In this document: positions 1 to 7,595 of the stretch, piece by piece | Numbering within the stretch: the stretch's first letter is position 1 | Layout of the letters: every line of letters starts with the position of its first letter | Source: JBGQOJ01 sp052119585 | Lineage (GTDB): Bacteria > Pseudomonadota > Alphaproteobacteria > Rhodobacterales > Rhodobacteraceae | Reading direction: 5' to 3' | Assembly: GCF_052119585.1 (NCBI RefSeq) | Contig: NZ_JBGQOJ010000002.1 | Location: 62,001-126,000 of the forward strand | DNA length: 64,000 nt | Program-made: the position numbers and the translations under genes | Notes under the pieces: generated by a model | The model's input: only the letters and a program-made list of their open reading frames with translations | What the model was told of the DNA's origin: nothing | The model's database searches: none

Positions 1-1419
1 GATGATGCCAGAGCCACAGATGCCAGTGATGCCGGTGGTGGCGATGGCCGCGTCAAAGCCTGCCTCGTCCGACCACAGATCGCTGCCGATCACCTGAAAA
101 CGCGGGTCTTTGGTGACGGGGTCGATCGTGACGTGTTCGATGGCGCCGGGGGCGGCGCGTTGCCCGCTGGAGATTTGCGCGCCTTCAAAGGCGGGGCCGG
201 TGGGCGAGGAGCAGGCAAGCACCTTTTCGGTATTGCCCAGCAGGATTTCGGCGTTGGTGCCGACATCGACGACCAACAGCAGTTCTTTTGATTTGTCCGG
301 CGCCTCTGACAGGGCGACGGCGGCGGCATCGGCCCCCACATGGCCCGCGATGCAGGGCAACAGGTAGACGCGGGCGGCGGGGTGGATTGTCAGATCCAGA
401 TCCACGGCGCGCAGCGACAGCGCGTTCGACGTGGCCAGCGCAAAGGGGGCCTGGCCCAGCTCGAACGGGTCAATGCCAAGGAACAAATGGTGCATGACGG
501 GGTTGCAGACGAACACCGCGTCCACGATCAGGCCCTTGTCGATGCCTGCGTCGTCGGTGATCTGGGTGAACAGCGCGTTCATCCCCTCGCGCACCGCGCG
601 GGTCATTTCCGCAGCCCCACCCTTGTTCATCATGGAATAGCTGACGCGGCTCATCAGGTCTTCGCCATAGCGGATCTGCGGGTTCATGATCCCGCTGGAG
701 GCCACGACCTCGCCCGATTGCAGGTCGCACAGGTGGGCGGCGATGGTGGTCGAACCCAGATCTACGGCAAGGCCGTAGATCGTGCCGTCGTAATAGCCCG
801 GCCAGATGTGCATGATGCGGGGCGCGGTGTTCTTGTCGCCCAGGTTCACGGCGACGGTCACCTTCCATTCGCCCTTGCGCAGCGCGGGTTGCAGGATGCT
901 AAGGATATGCAGATCAGAATGGACGTTCTTCAGTTCCCACTGCTGGTCCAGCGCGGTGCACAGCCGTTCCAGATCGCCCGAGGGTTCGTGCATGTCGGGT
1001 TCCTGCACCTCGACATAAAACAGCTTGGTCGAGGGGTTCATCGTGATCTCGCGCGCCTCGGCGCGTTTGCGCACGACCTGCTTGTGCACCTGGCTTTCAG
1101 GTGGCACGTCGATCACCACATCGCCCTGCACGCAGGCCTGGCAGCCCAGACGCCGCCCGTCCAGCATGCCGCGTTTTGATTTGTAGCGCTCTTCGACACT
1201 GTTCCATTCGGTCAGCGCATCGGCATGGACCGTCACACCGTGCTTTGCGAACTCGCCATAGGATGGCGAGATCTGGCACTTGGAACAGATGCCGCGCCCG
1301 CCACAGACCGAATCCAGATCGACCCCCAATTGCCGCGCTGCGGTCAGGATCGGCGTGCCCACGGGGAAATGCCCGCGTTTGCCAGAGGGGGTGAAGACGA
1401 CAAGAGGATCGGTGGTCAT
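1..1419 (-). CDS. RACo-type corrinoid activation protein (2Fe-2S ferredoxin + ASKHA domain), C-terminus cut by window edge
   Basis: The visible 473 residues run from ATG at 1419 off the left edge; family members are usually 600-700 aa. Residues 1-105 form a plant-type 2Fe-2S ferredoxin domain with the cluster motif CGGRGICSKC (C39, C45, C48) and a later cysteine pair, GCQAC, at about 93-96. Around residue 216 the segment GLAVDLGSTT is a phosphate-binding motif of the ASKHA (actin/Hsp70-like) ATPase fold of the DUF4445 family. The last visible residues include GICGSG, also typical. Proteins of this architecture use ATP and a reduced Fe-S cluster to reactivate oxidised cob(II)alamin in corrinoid methyl-transfer proteins. 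The methyl-THF methyltransferase and MetF genes at 3.1-5.0 kb fit that role. The corrinoid protein and substrate methyltransferase are not in the window. Confidence 0.88.
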   Translation of the reverse strand, partial: MTTDPLVVFTPSGKRGHFPVGTPILTAARQLGVDLDSVCGGRGICSKCQISPSYGEFAKHGVTVHADALTEWNSVEERYKSKRGMLDGRRLGCQACVQGDVVIDVPPESQVHKQVVRKRAEAREITMNPSTKLFYVEVQEPDMHEPSGDLERLCTALDQQWELKNVHSDLHILSILQPALRKGEWKVTVAVNLGDKNTAPRIMHIWPGYYDGTIYGLAVDLGSTTIAAHLCDLQSGEVVASSGIMNPQIRYGEDLMSRVSYSMMNKGGAAEMTRAVREGMNALFTQITDDAGIDKGLIVDAVFVCNPVMHHLFLGIDPFELGQAPFALATSNALSLRAVDLDLTIHPAARVYLLPCIAGHVGADAAAVALSEAPDKSKELLLVVDVGTNAEILLGNTEKVLACSSPTGPAFEGAQISSGQRAAPGAIEHVTIDPVTKDPRFQVIGSDLWSDEAGFDAAIATTGITGICGSGII

Positions 1420-1518
1420 GTGCGGCAGGCCTTTAACGGAAATTCACAAGGGGTAACATAACGATGCAAGGGGAAAGGGAAAGCCGCAGCACGGCATATT
1501 CTTGTGCATCAGCGCCAT

Positions 1519-2208
1519 TCATTTGCCGATATAGCTGCTGATCGGCCCCATCCCGAACATCCACACGATCAGCGGCACCGGAGAGACCGCGATCACGATG
1601 GTCAGAAGCGTCGCGGGGATCGTAAACAGGCGGCTTAGCCCCGCCATCATCACAATCCCGCCGCCTCCGCCGATCAGGGCAGAGCCGGGCAGGTTGATCA
1701 GCAGGGCAAGGGCGACATAGCGGAACCGCACCGCCAGATGCCCCAGACGGCGCGGCAGCTTTTGGCGCAAGAGGGCAAGGCGTCGGCGACCGGACAGCGG
1801 TTTTATCCGCTCTATCATCGCGCAGGCGCGGGTCATGCGCAGGTCCAGAAACACGCGGTGCAGCCAGTCATAGGGGATGAACCGCCCCGCCAGAAACGCC
1901 AGCGACAGCCCGGTGACCGTGGCGATATAGACATACGGCACCACTGCGGCACCCTGCATCACGATCAGGGTCAGCCCGATTTCGATTCCGGGCACGAACG
2001 GGATCGCGATCAATAGCGCATAGGCCAGCAGGGTCGCGACCAGCAGGCCCAGCATCAGGCGTCCTTGTGCATCGGGGCTGAGGGCGGACTCGTGTTGTTG
2101 CACGTAGTCGATCAACAGGTGCGCGCCATAGCCAAGCGCCAGAACGACGCCGATCCGGATCAGCGTGCGACGAAGCGAGGAGCGAAGCGGGGGCGGGGTC
2201 AGCGACAT
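1519..2208 (-). CDS. multi-pass membrane protein, TVP38/DedA-like
   Basis: This 229-aa protein is almost entirely hydrophobic, with about five to six predicted membrane segments (for example around residues 20-35, 50-75, 80-108, 165-185 and 190-222). The central stretch IPFVPGIEIGLTLIVMQG and the later LPGSALIGGGGGI, with prolines and glycines inside membrane segments, resemble the re-entrant loops of the TVP38/TMEM64/DedA superfamily. Those proteins are thought to act as lipid or ion transporters or scramblases. It lies 99 bp upstream of the RACo-like gene on the same strand, but no functional link is evident. The family assignment is by motif resemblance only. Confidence 0.6.
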   Translation of the reverse strand: MSLTPPPLRSSLRRTLIRIGVVLALGYGAHLLIDYVQQHESALSPDAQGRLMLGLLVATLLAYALLIAIPFVPGIEIGLTLIVMQGAAVVPYVYIATVTGLSLAFLAGRFIPYDWLHRVFLDLRMTRACAMIERIKPLSGRRRLALLRQKLPRRLGHLAVRFRYVALALLINLPGSALIGGGGGIVMMAGLSRLFTIPATLLTIVIAVSPVPLIVWMFGMGPISSYIGK

Positions 2209-2358
2209 GGCGGCACTTTGCGCTGCGGCGCAATCGGGGGCAATGGCAAAGCATTACCGCACGGTGATCTGTTCCGGTCTTGAGCGCGGACAAGGGGCAG
2301 GGCAGCGATGGATGCTAGACTGGGCTGGCGATGGCAAAAGAGCAGGGGGGGATGCGGC

Positions 2359-3036
2359 ATGATGCGCGGGGCGATTCTGGCGGGGTTGATCTGTCTGTCG
2401 CCAACGGTCGCGGGGGCAGAGGTGTGGCCCTGCCCGCCGGAGCGGATCACCGTCGAGGCCGACACCAAGGCGCTGGCAACCCGCATTTGCGCTGTGACCC
2501 GTCGGGCGACCGCGCAGGCCGCAGTTTGCGGTTACGGATTGGAACGGGATATCCAGATCAAAGTCGTGCCGCGGATCATCGGCATGAACGGCAATCCGCT
2601 GGCCTGTTTCAATGCGGCGCAGTTGACCATCGAGGTGCTGAGACCGGAGGCAACCGCCGCCAGCCTGACACCGCACAGCGCCTATTCGCTTTTGCCTCTT
2701 GATGCGCTTTACGACAGTCTGATCGTGCATGAAATGACCCATGCGGTGTTTTCACCCGCTGGCCCCCGAACCGTGGAAACGGTTGTCGCCCAGGAATATA
2801 TCGCGTCGTCGTTCCAGATTGCCTCGATGCAGCCCGACGTTCGCCGGCAATTGCTGGACCATTACCCCAGACCGGACCCCGTACTCCTGTCAGAGCTGAA
2901 CGCGGCCATGCTGTCCTTGGCACCGATCCGGTTCGGTGTGACCGCCTGGCGCCATTTTGCGCAGTCGGAAAACGGGTGCGCGATGGTGGAACGGATTGTC
3001 GAGGGCACGATTGCGTTCGGCGAGGCCGATCCGTAA
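2359..3036 (+). CDS. secreted HExxH (zincin-like) hypothetical protein
   Basis: This 225-aa protein starts at the ATG at 2359, preceded by a purine-rich AGGGGGG ribosome-binding site at 2344-2350. An N-terminal signal peptide (MMRGAILAGLICLSPTVAGA) is followed by a cysteine-containing mature part, so it is probably periplasmic or secreted. Near the centre the motif HEMTHAV matches the HExxH zinc-binding helix of metallopeptidases. A glutamate about 18 residues downstream, in VAQEYIA, could be a third ligand as in gluzincins. I do not recognise a named family, and peptidase activity is inferred from the motif alone. It is transcribed divergently from the TVP38-like gene and ends in a strong terminator shared with the convergent methyltransferase gene. 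Confidence 0.65.
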   Translation: MMRGAILAGLICLSPTVAGAEVWPCPPERITVEADTKALATRICAVTRRATAQAAVCGYGLERDIQIKVVPRIIGMNGNPLACFNAAQLTIEVLRPEATAASLTPHSAYSLLPLDALYDSLIVHEMTHAVFSPAGPRTVETVVAQEYIASSFQIASMQPDVRRQLLDHYPRPDPVLLSELNAAMLSLAPIRFGVTAWRHFAQSENGCAMVERIVEGTIAFGEADP

Positions 3037-3057
3037 GTCTGCGGGCATCGGAACGGC

Positions 3058-3089
3058 AAAAGGGCCGAACGCGAACGCCCGGCCCTTTT
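3058..3089. terminator. bidirectional intrinsic terminator
   Basis: A perfect 10-bp stem, AAAAGGGCCG / CGGCCCTTTT, encloses a 12-nt loop between two convergent genes. It has A-runs on one flank and T-runs on the other, so it can terminate transcription from both sides. Confidence 0.85.
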
Positions 3090-3109
3090 ATGATGTCTGT
3101 GGAACATGC

Positions 3110-4078
3110 CTAGCCGCGTGCGCGGCGTCCGCCGGTCCGGCCACCGGCGCGGCCAGAACTGGACGCCTGCGCCTTGGACGCCTCGGGGAAGGGCATGCCT
3201 TCGGCGACGGCATCCAGAACGCGGCTGAACTTGATCCATTCAGACCCGTTCGCGTCGTGGTTCATCAAAAAGTTGGCGGCGCGGATCGCTTCCATCTCGA
3301 CGGGGCGGACGGGGTTCATGATGGCGCTGGTCATACCGGCGGCAATCGCCATCGGCAGGAAGGCAGAGTTGATACCGTGCCGCTGGGGCAGGCCGAACGA
3401 GATGTTGGATGCGCCGCAGGTGGTATTCACGCCCAGCTCTGTGCGCAGGCGGTGCACAAGGGTAAAGACCTGACGGCCTGCATCGCCCAAGGCGCCCACG
3501 GGCATGACCAACGGGTCAACCACGATGTCATGGGCGGGAATGCCGAAATCGGCGGCGCGCTGAACGATCTTTTTGGCGACGGCAAAACGCACGTCTGGGT
3601 CCATCGAAATGCCGGTGTCGTCGTTGGAAATCGCCACGACCGGCACGTTGTATTTCTTGACCAGCGGCAGGATCAGTTCCAGCCGGTCCTCCTCGCCGGT
3701 GACAGAGTTCAGCAGCGGGCGGCCTTCGGCGGCGGCAAGGCCCGCCTCCAGGGCGGCGGGAACAGAGCTGTCGATGCACAGTGGCACATCGACCAGCGCC
3801 TGAATCAGCCGGATCATGCTGGTCATCAGCGGTGGTTCGGTCAGGTTCGGGTTCGGGTTCGAATTGTAAACCACGCCCGCATTCACATCGAGGATCATCG
3901 CGCCGCATGCGACCTGCTCCAGCGCGTCCTTTTCAACGGTGGAAAAATCGCCCGCCTCCAGCTCGCGCGCCAGCGCCTTGCGGCCGGTGGGGTTGATACG
4001 CTCTCCGATCACGCAGAATGGTTCGTCAAAGCCGATGACAACGGTCTTGGTCTTGGATTCGATAACAGTGCGGGTCAT
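3110..4078 (-). CDS. methyltetrahydrofolate:corrinoid methyltransferase (pterin-binding, MetH/CFeSP-MeTr-like)
   Basis: This 322-aa protein begins at ATG 4078, with AAGGAA as ribosome-binding site. It is a TIM-barrel pterin-binding (DHPS-like) domain: GERINPTGRKAL near residue 25, then LDVNAG near 65, CIDSS near 95, NSVTGEE near 120, and a C-terminal part containing TTCGASNISFGLP. These are hallmarks of methyl-THF methyltransferases, which move a methyl group between corrinoid protein and tetrahydrofolate. The C-terminus carries a basic Gly/Arg/Ser-rich tail of about 20 residues outside the enzyme domain. With the MetF homologue just upstream it can pass substrate-derived methyl groups into the folate pool for oxidation. 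Confidence 0.88.
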   Translation of the reverse strand: MTRTVIESKTKTVVIGFDEPFCVIGERINPTGRKALARELEAGDFSTVEKDALEQVACGAMILDVNAGVVYNSNPNPNLTEPPLMTSMIRLIQALVDVPLCIDSSVPAALEAGLAAAEGRPLLNSVTGEEDRLELILPLVKKYNVPVVAISNDDTGISMDPDVRFAVAKKIVQRAADFGIPAHDIVVDPLVMPVGALGDAGRQVFTLVHRLRTELGVNTTCGASNISFGLPQRHGINSAFLPMAIAAGMTSAIMNPVRPVEMEAIRAANFLMNHDANGSEWIKFSRVLDAVAEGMPFPEASKAQASSSGRAGGRTGGRRARG

Positions 4079-4088
4079 GGGTGTTCCT

Positions 4089-5012
4089 TCAGGACTGGTC
4101 AGCAGGCGCGGCAGTGGCCCCGCCGTGGTCGATCGCCCATTGGGCGTTGGTCTTGATACCGCCAAGCGGGAAGAAATGCACCCGCTCGATGTTGAAGTCG
4201 GGATGGGCGGCCTTGTAGGCGGCCAGTTCGTTGATGATATCCGTCGGCTCGTAGGGCAGCAGCAGCTTGGTCACATCCATCGCGCGTTTTTGCAGCACCT
4301 TCAGCGAGGGGCCGACACCGCAGGCAATGGCGAATTTGATCAGCGTTTGCAGCTTGGCCGGACCCGCGATGCCGATGTGGATCGGAATGGTGATCCCCGC
4401 ATCCTTCAGCGCGTTGGCCCAGGCGATGATCGGCTTCGCCTCGAAGGCGAACTGCGTGGCCAGCGCCATTTCGGCGCCGGTTGTCTCGTTGAACTTCTGC
4501 TTCCAGCGCAGGGCGTCCATGACATTCCTGTCCGTGCCATCGGTGTCGATGTCGCGGTTGCCCTCGGGGTGGCCCGCGACGTGCAGACGGGTGAAACCGG
4601 CCTTGTCGAACAGCCCCGTTTCCATCAGTTGCATCGACGAATGGAAATCGCCGTGCGGCTGCGATACGCCACCGGCCAGCAACAGCGCCTGACGCACGTT
4701 CGCCTCGCCCTGATAGCGGGCGATCCAGTCGGCCAGCATCGTCTTGTCCTTGATGATGCGGGCGGGAAAATGTGGCATGACGTTATAGCCATCTGCCGCC
4801 AGACGCGCGGCGGTGGCGACCATGTCCTCGATCGGGGTGCCGTCGATATGGGCGATGTAGACGCGGGTGCCCGCAGGCAAAAGGGCGCGGAAATCCTCGA
4901 CCTTTTCGGCGGTGCGCGGCATCACCTCTATGGAATAGCCATCCAGAAACGCCTCGACCTGAGCGGAGGAGCCGAAGGTTTCTTGCTTCTTGCGGAAATT
5001 CAGCAGTGCCAT
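4089..5012 (-). CDS. methylenetetrahydrofolate reductase-like protein
   Basis: This 307-aa protein starts at ATG 5012 behind GGAGG (upstream in-frame codons lack a ribosome-binding site). The sequence has the TIM-barrel features of methylene-THF reductase: an acid-containing strand near residue 30 (SIEVMPRT), HFPAR near 95, LLLAGG near 125, AGHPEGNRD near 160, and QFAFEA near 205 before a substrate-side IPIHIGIAGP. It interconverts methyl-THF and methylene-THF. The position 10 bp upstream of the methyltransferase gene suggests the oxidative direction: methyl-THF made from the demethylated substrate is oxidised to methylene-THF. A separate biosynthetic metF would be expected elsewhere in the genome. 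Confidence 0.88.
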   Translation of the reverse strand: MALLNFRKKQETFGSSAQVEAFLDGYSIEVMPRTAEKVEDFRALLPAGTRVYIAHIDGTPIEDMVATAARLAADGYNVMPHFPARIIKDKTMLADWIARYQGEANVRQALLLAGGVSQPHGDFHSSMQLMETGLFDKAGFTRLHVAGHPEGNRDIDTDGTDRNVMDALRWKQKFNETTGAEMALATQFAFEAKPIIAWANALKDAGITIPIHIGIAGPAKLQTLIKFAIACGVGPSLKVLQKRAMDVTKLLLPYEPTDIINELAAYKAAHPDFNIERVHFFPLGGIKTNAQWAIDHGGATAAPADQS

Positions 5013-5047
5013 GGTGGCCTCCAATACAGATCTGGGCGTCATGCCGG

Positions 5048-5350
5048 TTAAGCCTTGACCCATCCGTCGCTGGCGATCAGCGCGATGATGCGGTCCTTGT
5101 CGAATTCCGCCTCGAGGCGCGCGGCCTCGGATGCGGCTACGTCGTCCTGCTCGCCCTCGACCGTGAACGGCTCTGCCTTGCGCCAGTCGGCAAGATACGC
5201 GTCGGTGCCAGCCGCGCCGGTTTTCATGGCGCAACGGTCGATGGCTTGTTCAAAACGCTCTGAGAGTTGCACCTTCGATGCGCGACGGCCCTTGCCGACG
5301 ATGACCTGCGCCGGGATATCCCGCCAGTAGACGATGGTGACCTCGGGCAT
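5048..5350 (-). CDS. small 'virulence factor' domain protein of the one-carbon cluster
   Basis: This 100-aa protein (begins MPEVTIVYWRDIPAQVIVGK) matches the short Virulence_fact domain protein that commonly accompanies methyl-THF methyltransferase and MetF genes in Rhodobacterales. It is soluble, has a charged C-terminal half (EAARLEAEFDKDRI) and no signal peptide. It is the first gene of the minus-strand unit, 35 bp before metF. Its biochemical role is unknown; conserved linkage suggests an accessory part in corrinoid/folate methyl transfer rather than virulence. Confidence 0.7.
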   Translation of the reverse strand: MPEVTIVYWRDIPAQVIVGKGRRASKVQLSERFEQAIDRCAMKTGAAGTDAYLADWRKAEPFTVEGEQDDVAASEAARLEAEFDKDRIIALIASDGWVKA

Positions 5351-5385
5351 CGGGTGATTCCTATCTGTTGTTGACCCTGTGTAAT

Positions 5386-5440
5386 GGGTGCGTTTCGCGA
5401 CGCTGGGTCGTTTTTCGACATCGGGGACGCATTCCGCGAC
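5386..5440. repeat. three iterated direct repeats in divergent promoter region (possible operator array)
   Basis: Three related 15-17 bp units follow one another: GGGTGCGTTTCGCGAC (5386-5401), GGGTCGTTTTTCGAC (5405-5419) and GGACGCATTCCGCGAC (5425-5440). They share a GGG...CGnnTTnCGAC core at spacings of about 18 and 20 bp. The array starts 36 bp upstream of the first gene of the one-carbon cluster, where a regulator would bind. The regulator is unknown. Confidence 0.5.
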
Positions 5441-5614
5441 CTGTGGTGGGGTCCTTTTATTTTGAAGCGGGCAAAGGGGCCAGTCCGGCTGGGTTGAAAA
5501 GTATTCATCACTGTTATGAAATCGGCGGGCAGAGGGGATGATGCTGTGTCTGCGCCTTGCGCGGGGCGTGGTTCGCGACTACCTTGGGGGTAACTCAAGT
5601 TGGAGGGCGTAACG

Positions 5615-6727
5615 ATGACGCCCAAGCGTCCGAATGGTGCGGACGCGTTCCCGATCAAGGTCGAGCCATCCGCGCCGTCGACCCCGGATTTGCCGCAGCT
5701 ATATGCCGCGCTGGATCTGGGTACAAATAGCTGTCGCATGCTGATTGCCGAACCCCGTGGCAATCAGATCAGCGTGATCGACAGTTTCTCTAAATCCGTG
5801 CAATTGGGCATGGGGCTGGAGGCGTCCGGCAGGCTAAGCCGGTCGTCGATGAACCGCACGGTTCAGGCGTTGCGGATCTGTCAGCGCAAGTTGCAGAAAC
5901 ACAAGGTCCAGCGGATGCGGCTGGTCGCCACAGAGGCGTGCCGCCGTGCGGTCAACGCCCGCGATTTCATCCGCCTGGTCAAGCGCGAGACCGGGCTGGC
6001 GCTGGAAATCATCAAGACCGAGGAAGAGGCCCGTCTGGCCGTGATCAGCTGCGCCCCGCTTGTCAGCGCCAAGACAGAGCAATTGCTGGTGGTGGATATC
6101 GGCGGCGGATCAACCGAACTGGTCTGGATCGACCTGTCCGATGTGCCACCCGCTGACCGCTCCAAGGCGATCATGCGCCTGCACACCGGTTTCAAGAACG
6201 AGGGCGCGACATACCCCGTGGCCCGCGTGGTCGACTGGATTTCCGTGCCCCTGGGCGTGGCCACTCTGCGCGACCAGTTCGACGATGTGGACGATGACGG
6301 TGCCCGGTTCGCCCTGATGAGCTGGTTCTTCGAGGAAAATCTGGTGAATTTTTCGCCCTATGGCGCGGATCAGGTGCGCGAGGGGTTCCAGATCATCGGG
6401 ACCAGCGGCACGGTGACCACCGTTGCGGCCTCGTTCCTTGGGCTAAAGCGCTATGACCGGACCAAAGTGGACGGATTGCGGATGACAAGCGACGAGATCG
6501 ACCTTGTGATCCGCGAGTATCTGAACCTTGGCCCCGAAGGCCGCCGCGCCGATCCACGCATCGGGCGGGACCGTCAGGCGCTGATCATGTCGGGGGCTGC
6601 AATCCTGCAGGCCCTGTTACGCAGCTGGCCGACCGACAGATTGTCGGTTGCGGATCGCGGTTTGCGCGAAGGCCTGCTATACGCGCAAATGAGCGCGGAT
6701 GGCGTATTGAAAGACGGACCTTACTGA
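5615..6727 (+). CDS. Ppx/GppA family exopolyphosphatase / pppGpp phosphatase
   Basis: This 370-aa protein starts at ATG 5615 with GGAGGG seven bases upstream (an upstream TTG is less likely). It has the ASKHA fold of Ppx/GppA enzymes: ALDLGTNSCRMLI near residue 35 (phosphate-1 loop), VATEACRRAVN near 105, LLVVDIGGGSTELVWIDL near 160 (phosphate-2 loop) and GTSGTVTTVAA near 265. It lacks the C-terminal HD-like domain of longer family members. It hydrolyses polyphosphate or pppGpp; the exact substrate cannot be told from sequence. Its stop codon overlaps the rlmE start (TGATGA), so the two genes are translationally coupled. Confidence 0.88.
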   Translation: MTPKRPNGADAFPIKVEPSAPSTPDLPQLYAALDLGTNSCRMLIAEPRGNQISVIDSFSKSVQLGMGLEASGRLSRSSMNRTVQALRICQRKLQKHKVQRMRLVATEACRRAVNARDFIRLVKRETGLALEIIKTEEEARLAVISCAPLVSAKTEQLLVVDIGGGSTELVWIDLSDVPPADRSKAIMRLHTGFKNEGATYPVARVVDWISVPLGVATLRDQFDDVDDDGARFALMSWFFEENLVNFSPYGADQVREGFQIIGTSGTVTTVAASFLGLKRYDRTKVDGLRMTSDEIDLVIREYLNLGPEGRRADPRIGRDRQALIMSGAAILQALLRSWPTDRLSVADRGLREGLLYAQMSADGVLKDGPY

Positions 6728-7479
6728 TGACGGAAAAGAAAAACAGCGGACGTGGCCAGCGAGAGCTGCGGGTCAAGGTGAAAACCGCCCGCGGGCGCAA
6801 GCTGTCCTCGACCCTTTGGCTGGAACGCCAGTTGAACGACCCCTATGTGGTGAAGGCCCAAAAGGACGGGTATCGCGGGCGTGCAGCCTATAAGATACTG
6901 GAACTGGACGATAAATATCGCTTTCTTGTGCCGGGTGCGCGGGTGGTTGACCTTGGCTGTGCGCCGGGGGGCTGGTGTCAGGTGGCGGCCAAGCGGGTGA
7001 ACGCCCTTGGCGAGAAGCAAGGCAAGAAGATCGGCCGCATACTGGGGGTCGACCTGCAAGAGGTCGATCCGATCGCGGGCTGCGAGATCCACGTTCTGGA
7101 CTTTCTGGAGGATGACGCCGACCTGAAGGTCAAGGCCTGGCTGAACGGCACCGCCCATGTGGTGCTGTCCGACATGGCGGCCTCTGCCTCGGGGCACAAG
7201 CAGACCGACCACAACCGCATCATGGCGCTGTGCGAGGCGGCGGCGCTGTTCGCGTTCGATGTTCTGGAACCGGGCGGCACCTTTGTGGCCAAGGTTCTGG
7301 CAGGCGGGGCAGAGGGGGATCTGCAAAAGCTGCTGAAGCAGAACTTCAAAACCGTCGCCCATGTGAAACCCCCGGCAAGCCGGTCCGACAGTTCTGAAAA
7401 ATTCGTGGTGGCCCGCGGGTTCCGTGGCCGTGACGGAGCCGAAACCGGCGATGACCGCCTTGGCGACGAGGAAGAATAG
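6727..7479 (+). CDS. rlmE: 23S rRNA (uridine-2552 2'-O) methyltransferase RlmE (FtsJ/RrmJ)
   Basis: This 250-aa protein has the SAM-binding motif VVDLGCAPGGWCQVA near residue 75. The K-D-K-E catalytic tetrad is visible: K in RAAYK (about 56), D in LSDMAA, K in FVAKVLAG and E in SSEKFVVA. It methylates U2552 in the A-loop of 23S rRNA and helps mature the large subunit. It is about 40 residues longer than the E. coli enzyme because of a basic N-terminal extension and a short acidic C-terminal tail. It overlaps the ppx/gppA stop codon by one base. Confidence 0.93.
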   Translation: MTEKKNSGRGQRELRVKVKTARGRKLSSTLWLERQLNDPYVVKAQKDGYRGRAAYKILELDDKYRFLVPGARVVDLGCAPGGWCQVAAKRVNALGEKQGKKIGRILGVDLQEVDPIAGCEIHVLDFLEDDADLKVKAWLNGTAHVVLSDMAASASGHKQTDHNRIMALCEAAALFAFDVLEPGGTFVAKVLAGGAEGDLQKLLKQNFKTVAHVKPPASRSDSSEKFVVARGFRGRDGAETGDDRLGDEEE

Positions 7480-7541
7480 CGTTTTTGGGAAACACTTAAT
7501 TTCCAACGTTTATTTTCCATAACCTTCCGAAACCGATCATA

Positions 7542-7576
7542 CCAAAGGGACGGCGGCGCGATCTGCGTCCCTTTGG
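7542..7576. promoter_or_regulatory. large perfect stem-loop just upstream of the mutarotase-like gene
   Basis: CCAAAGGGACG (7542-7552) and CGTCCCTTTGG (7566-7576) form a perfect 11-bp stem with a 13-nt loop. There is no U-tract, and the structure ends only 20 bp before the GTG start at 7596, directly before the ribosome-binding site. It could end rlmE transcripts or act as a 5' UTR control element. Confidence 0.55.
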
Positions 7577-7595
7577 CATAAGACGGAGCCCGCAT

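Noticed and set aside
340..1179. Plus-strand open frame of 279 codons
   Set aside because: It is antisense to the RACo-like gene, whose minus-strand frame has clear 2Fe-2S and ASKHA motifs.
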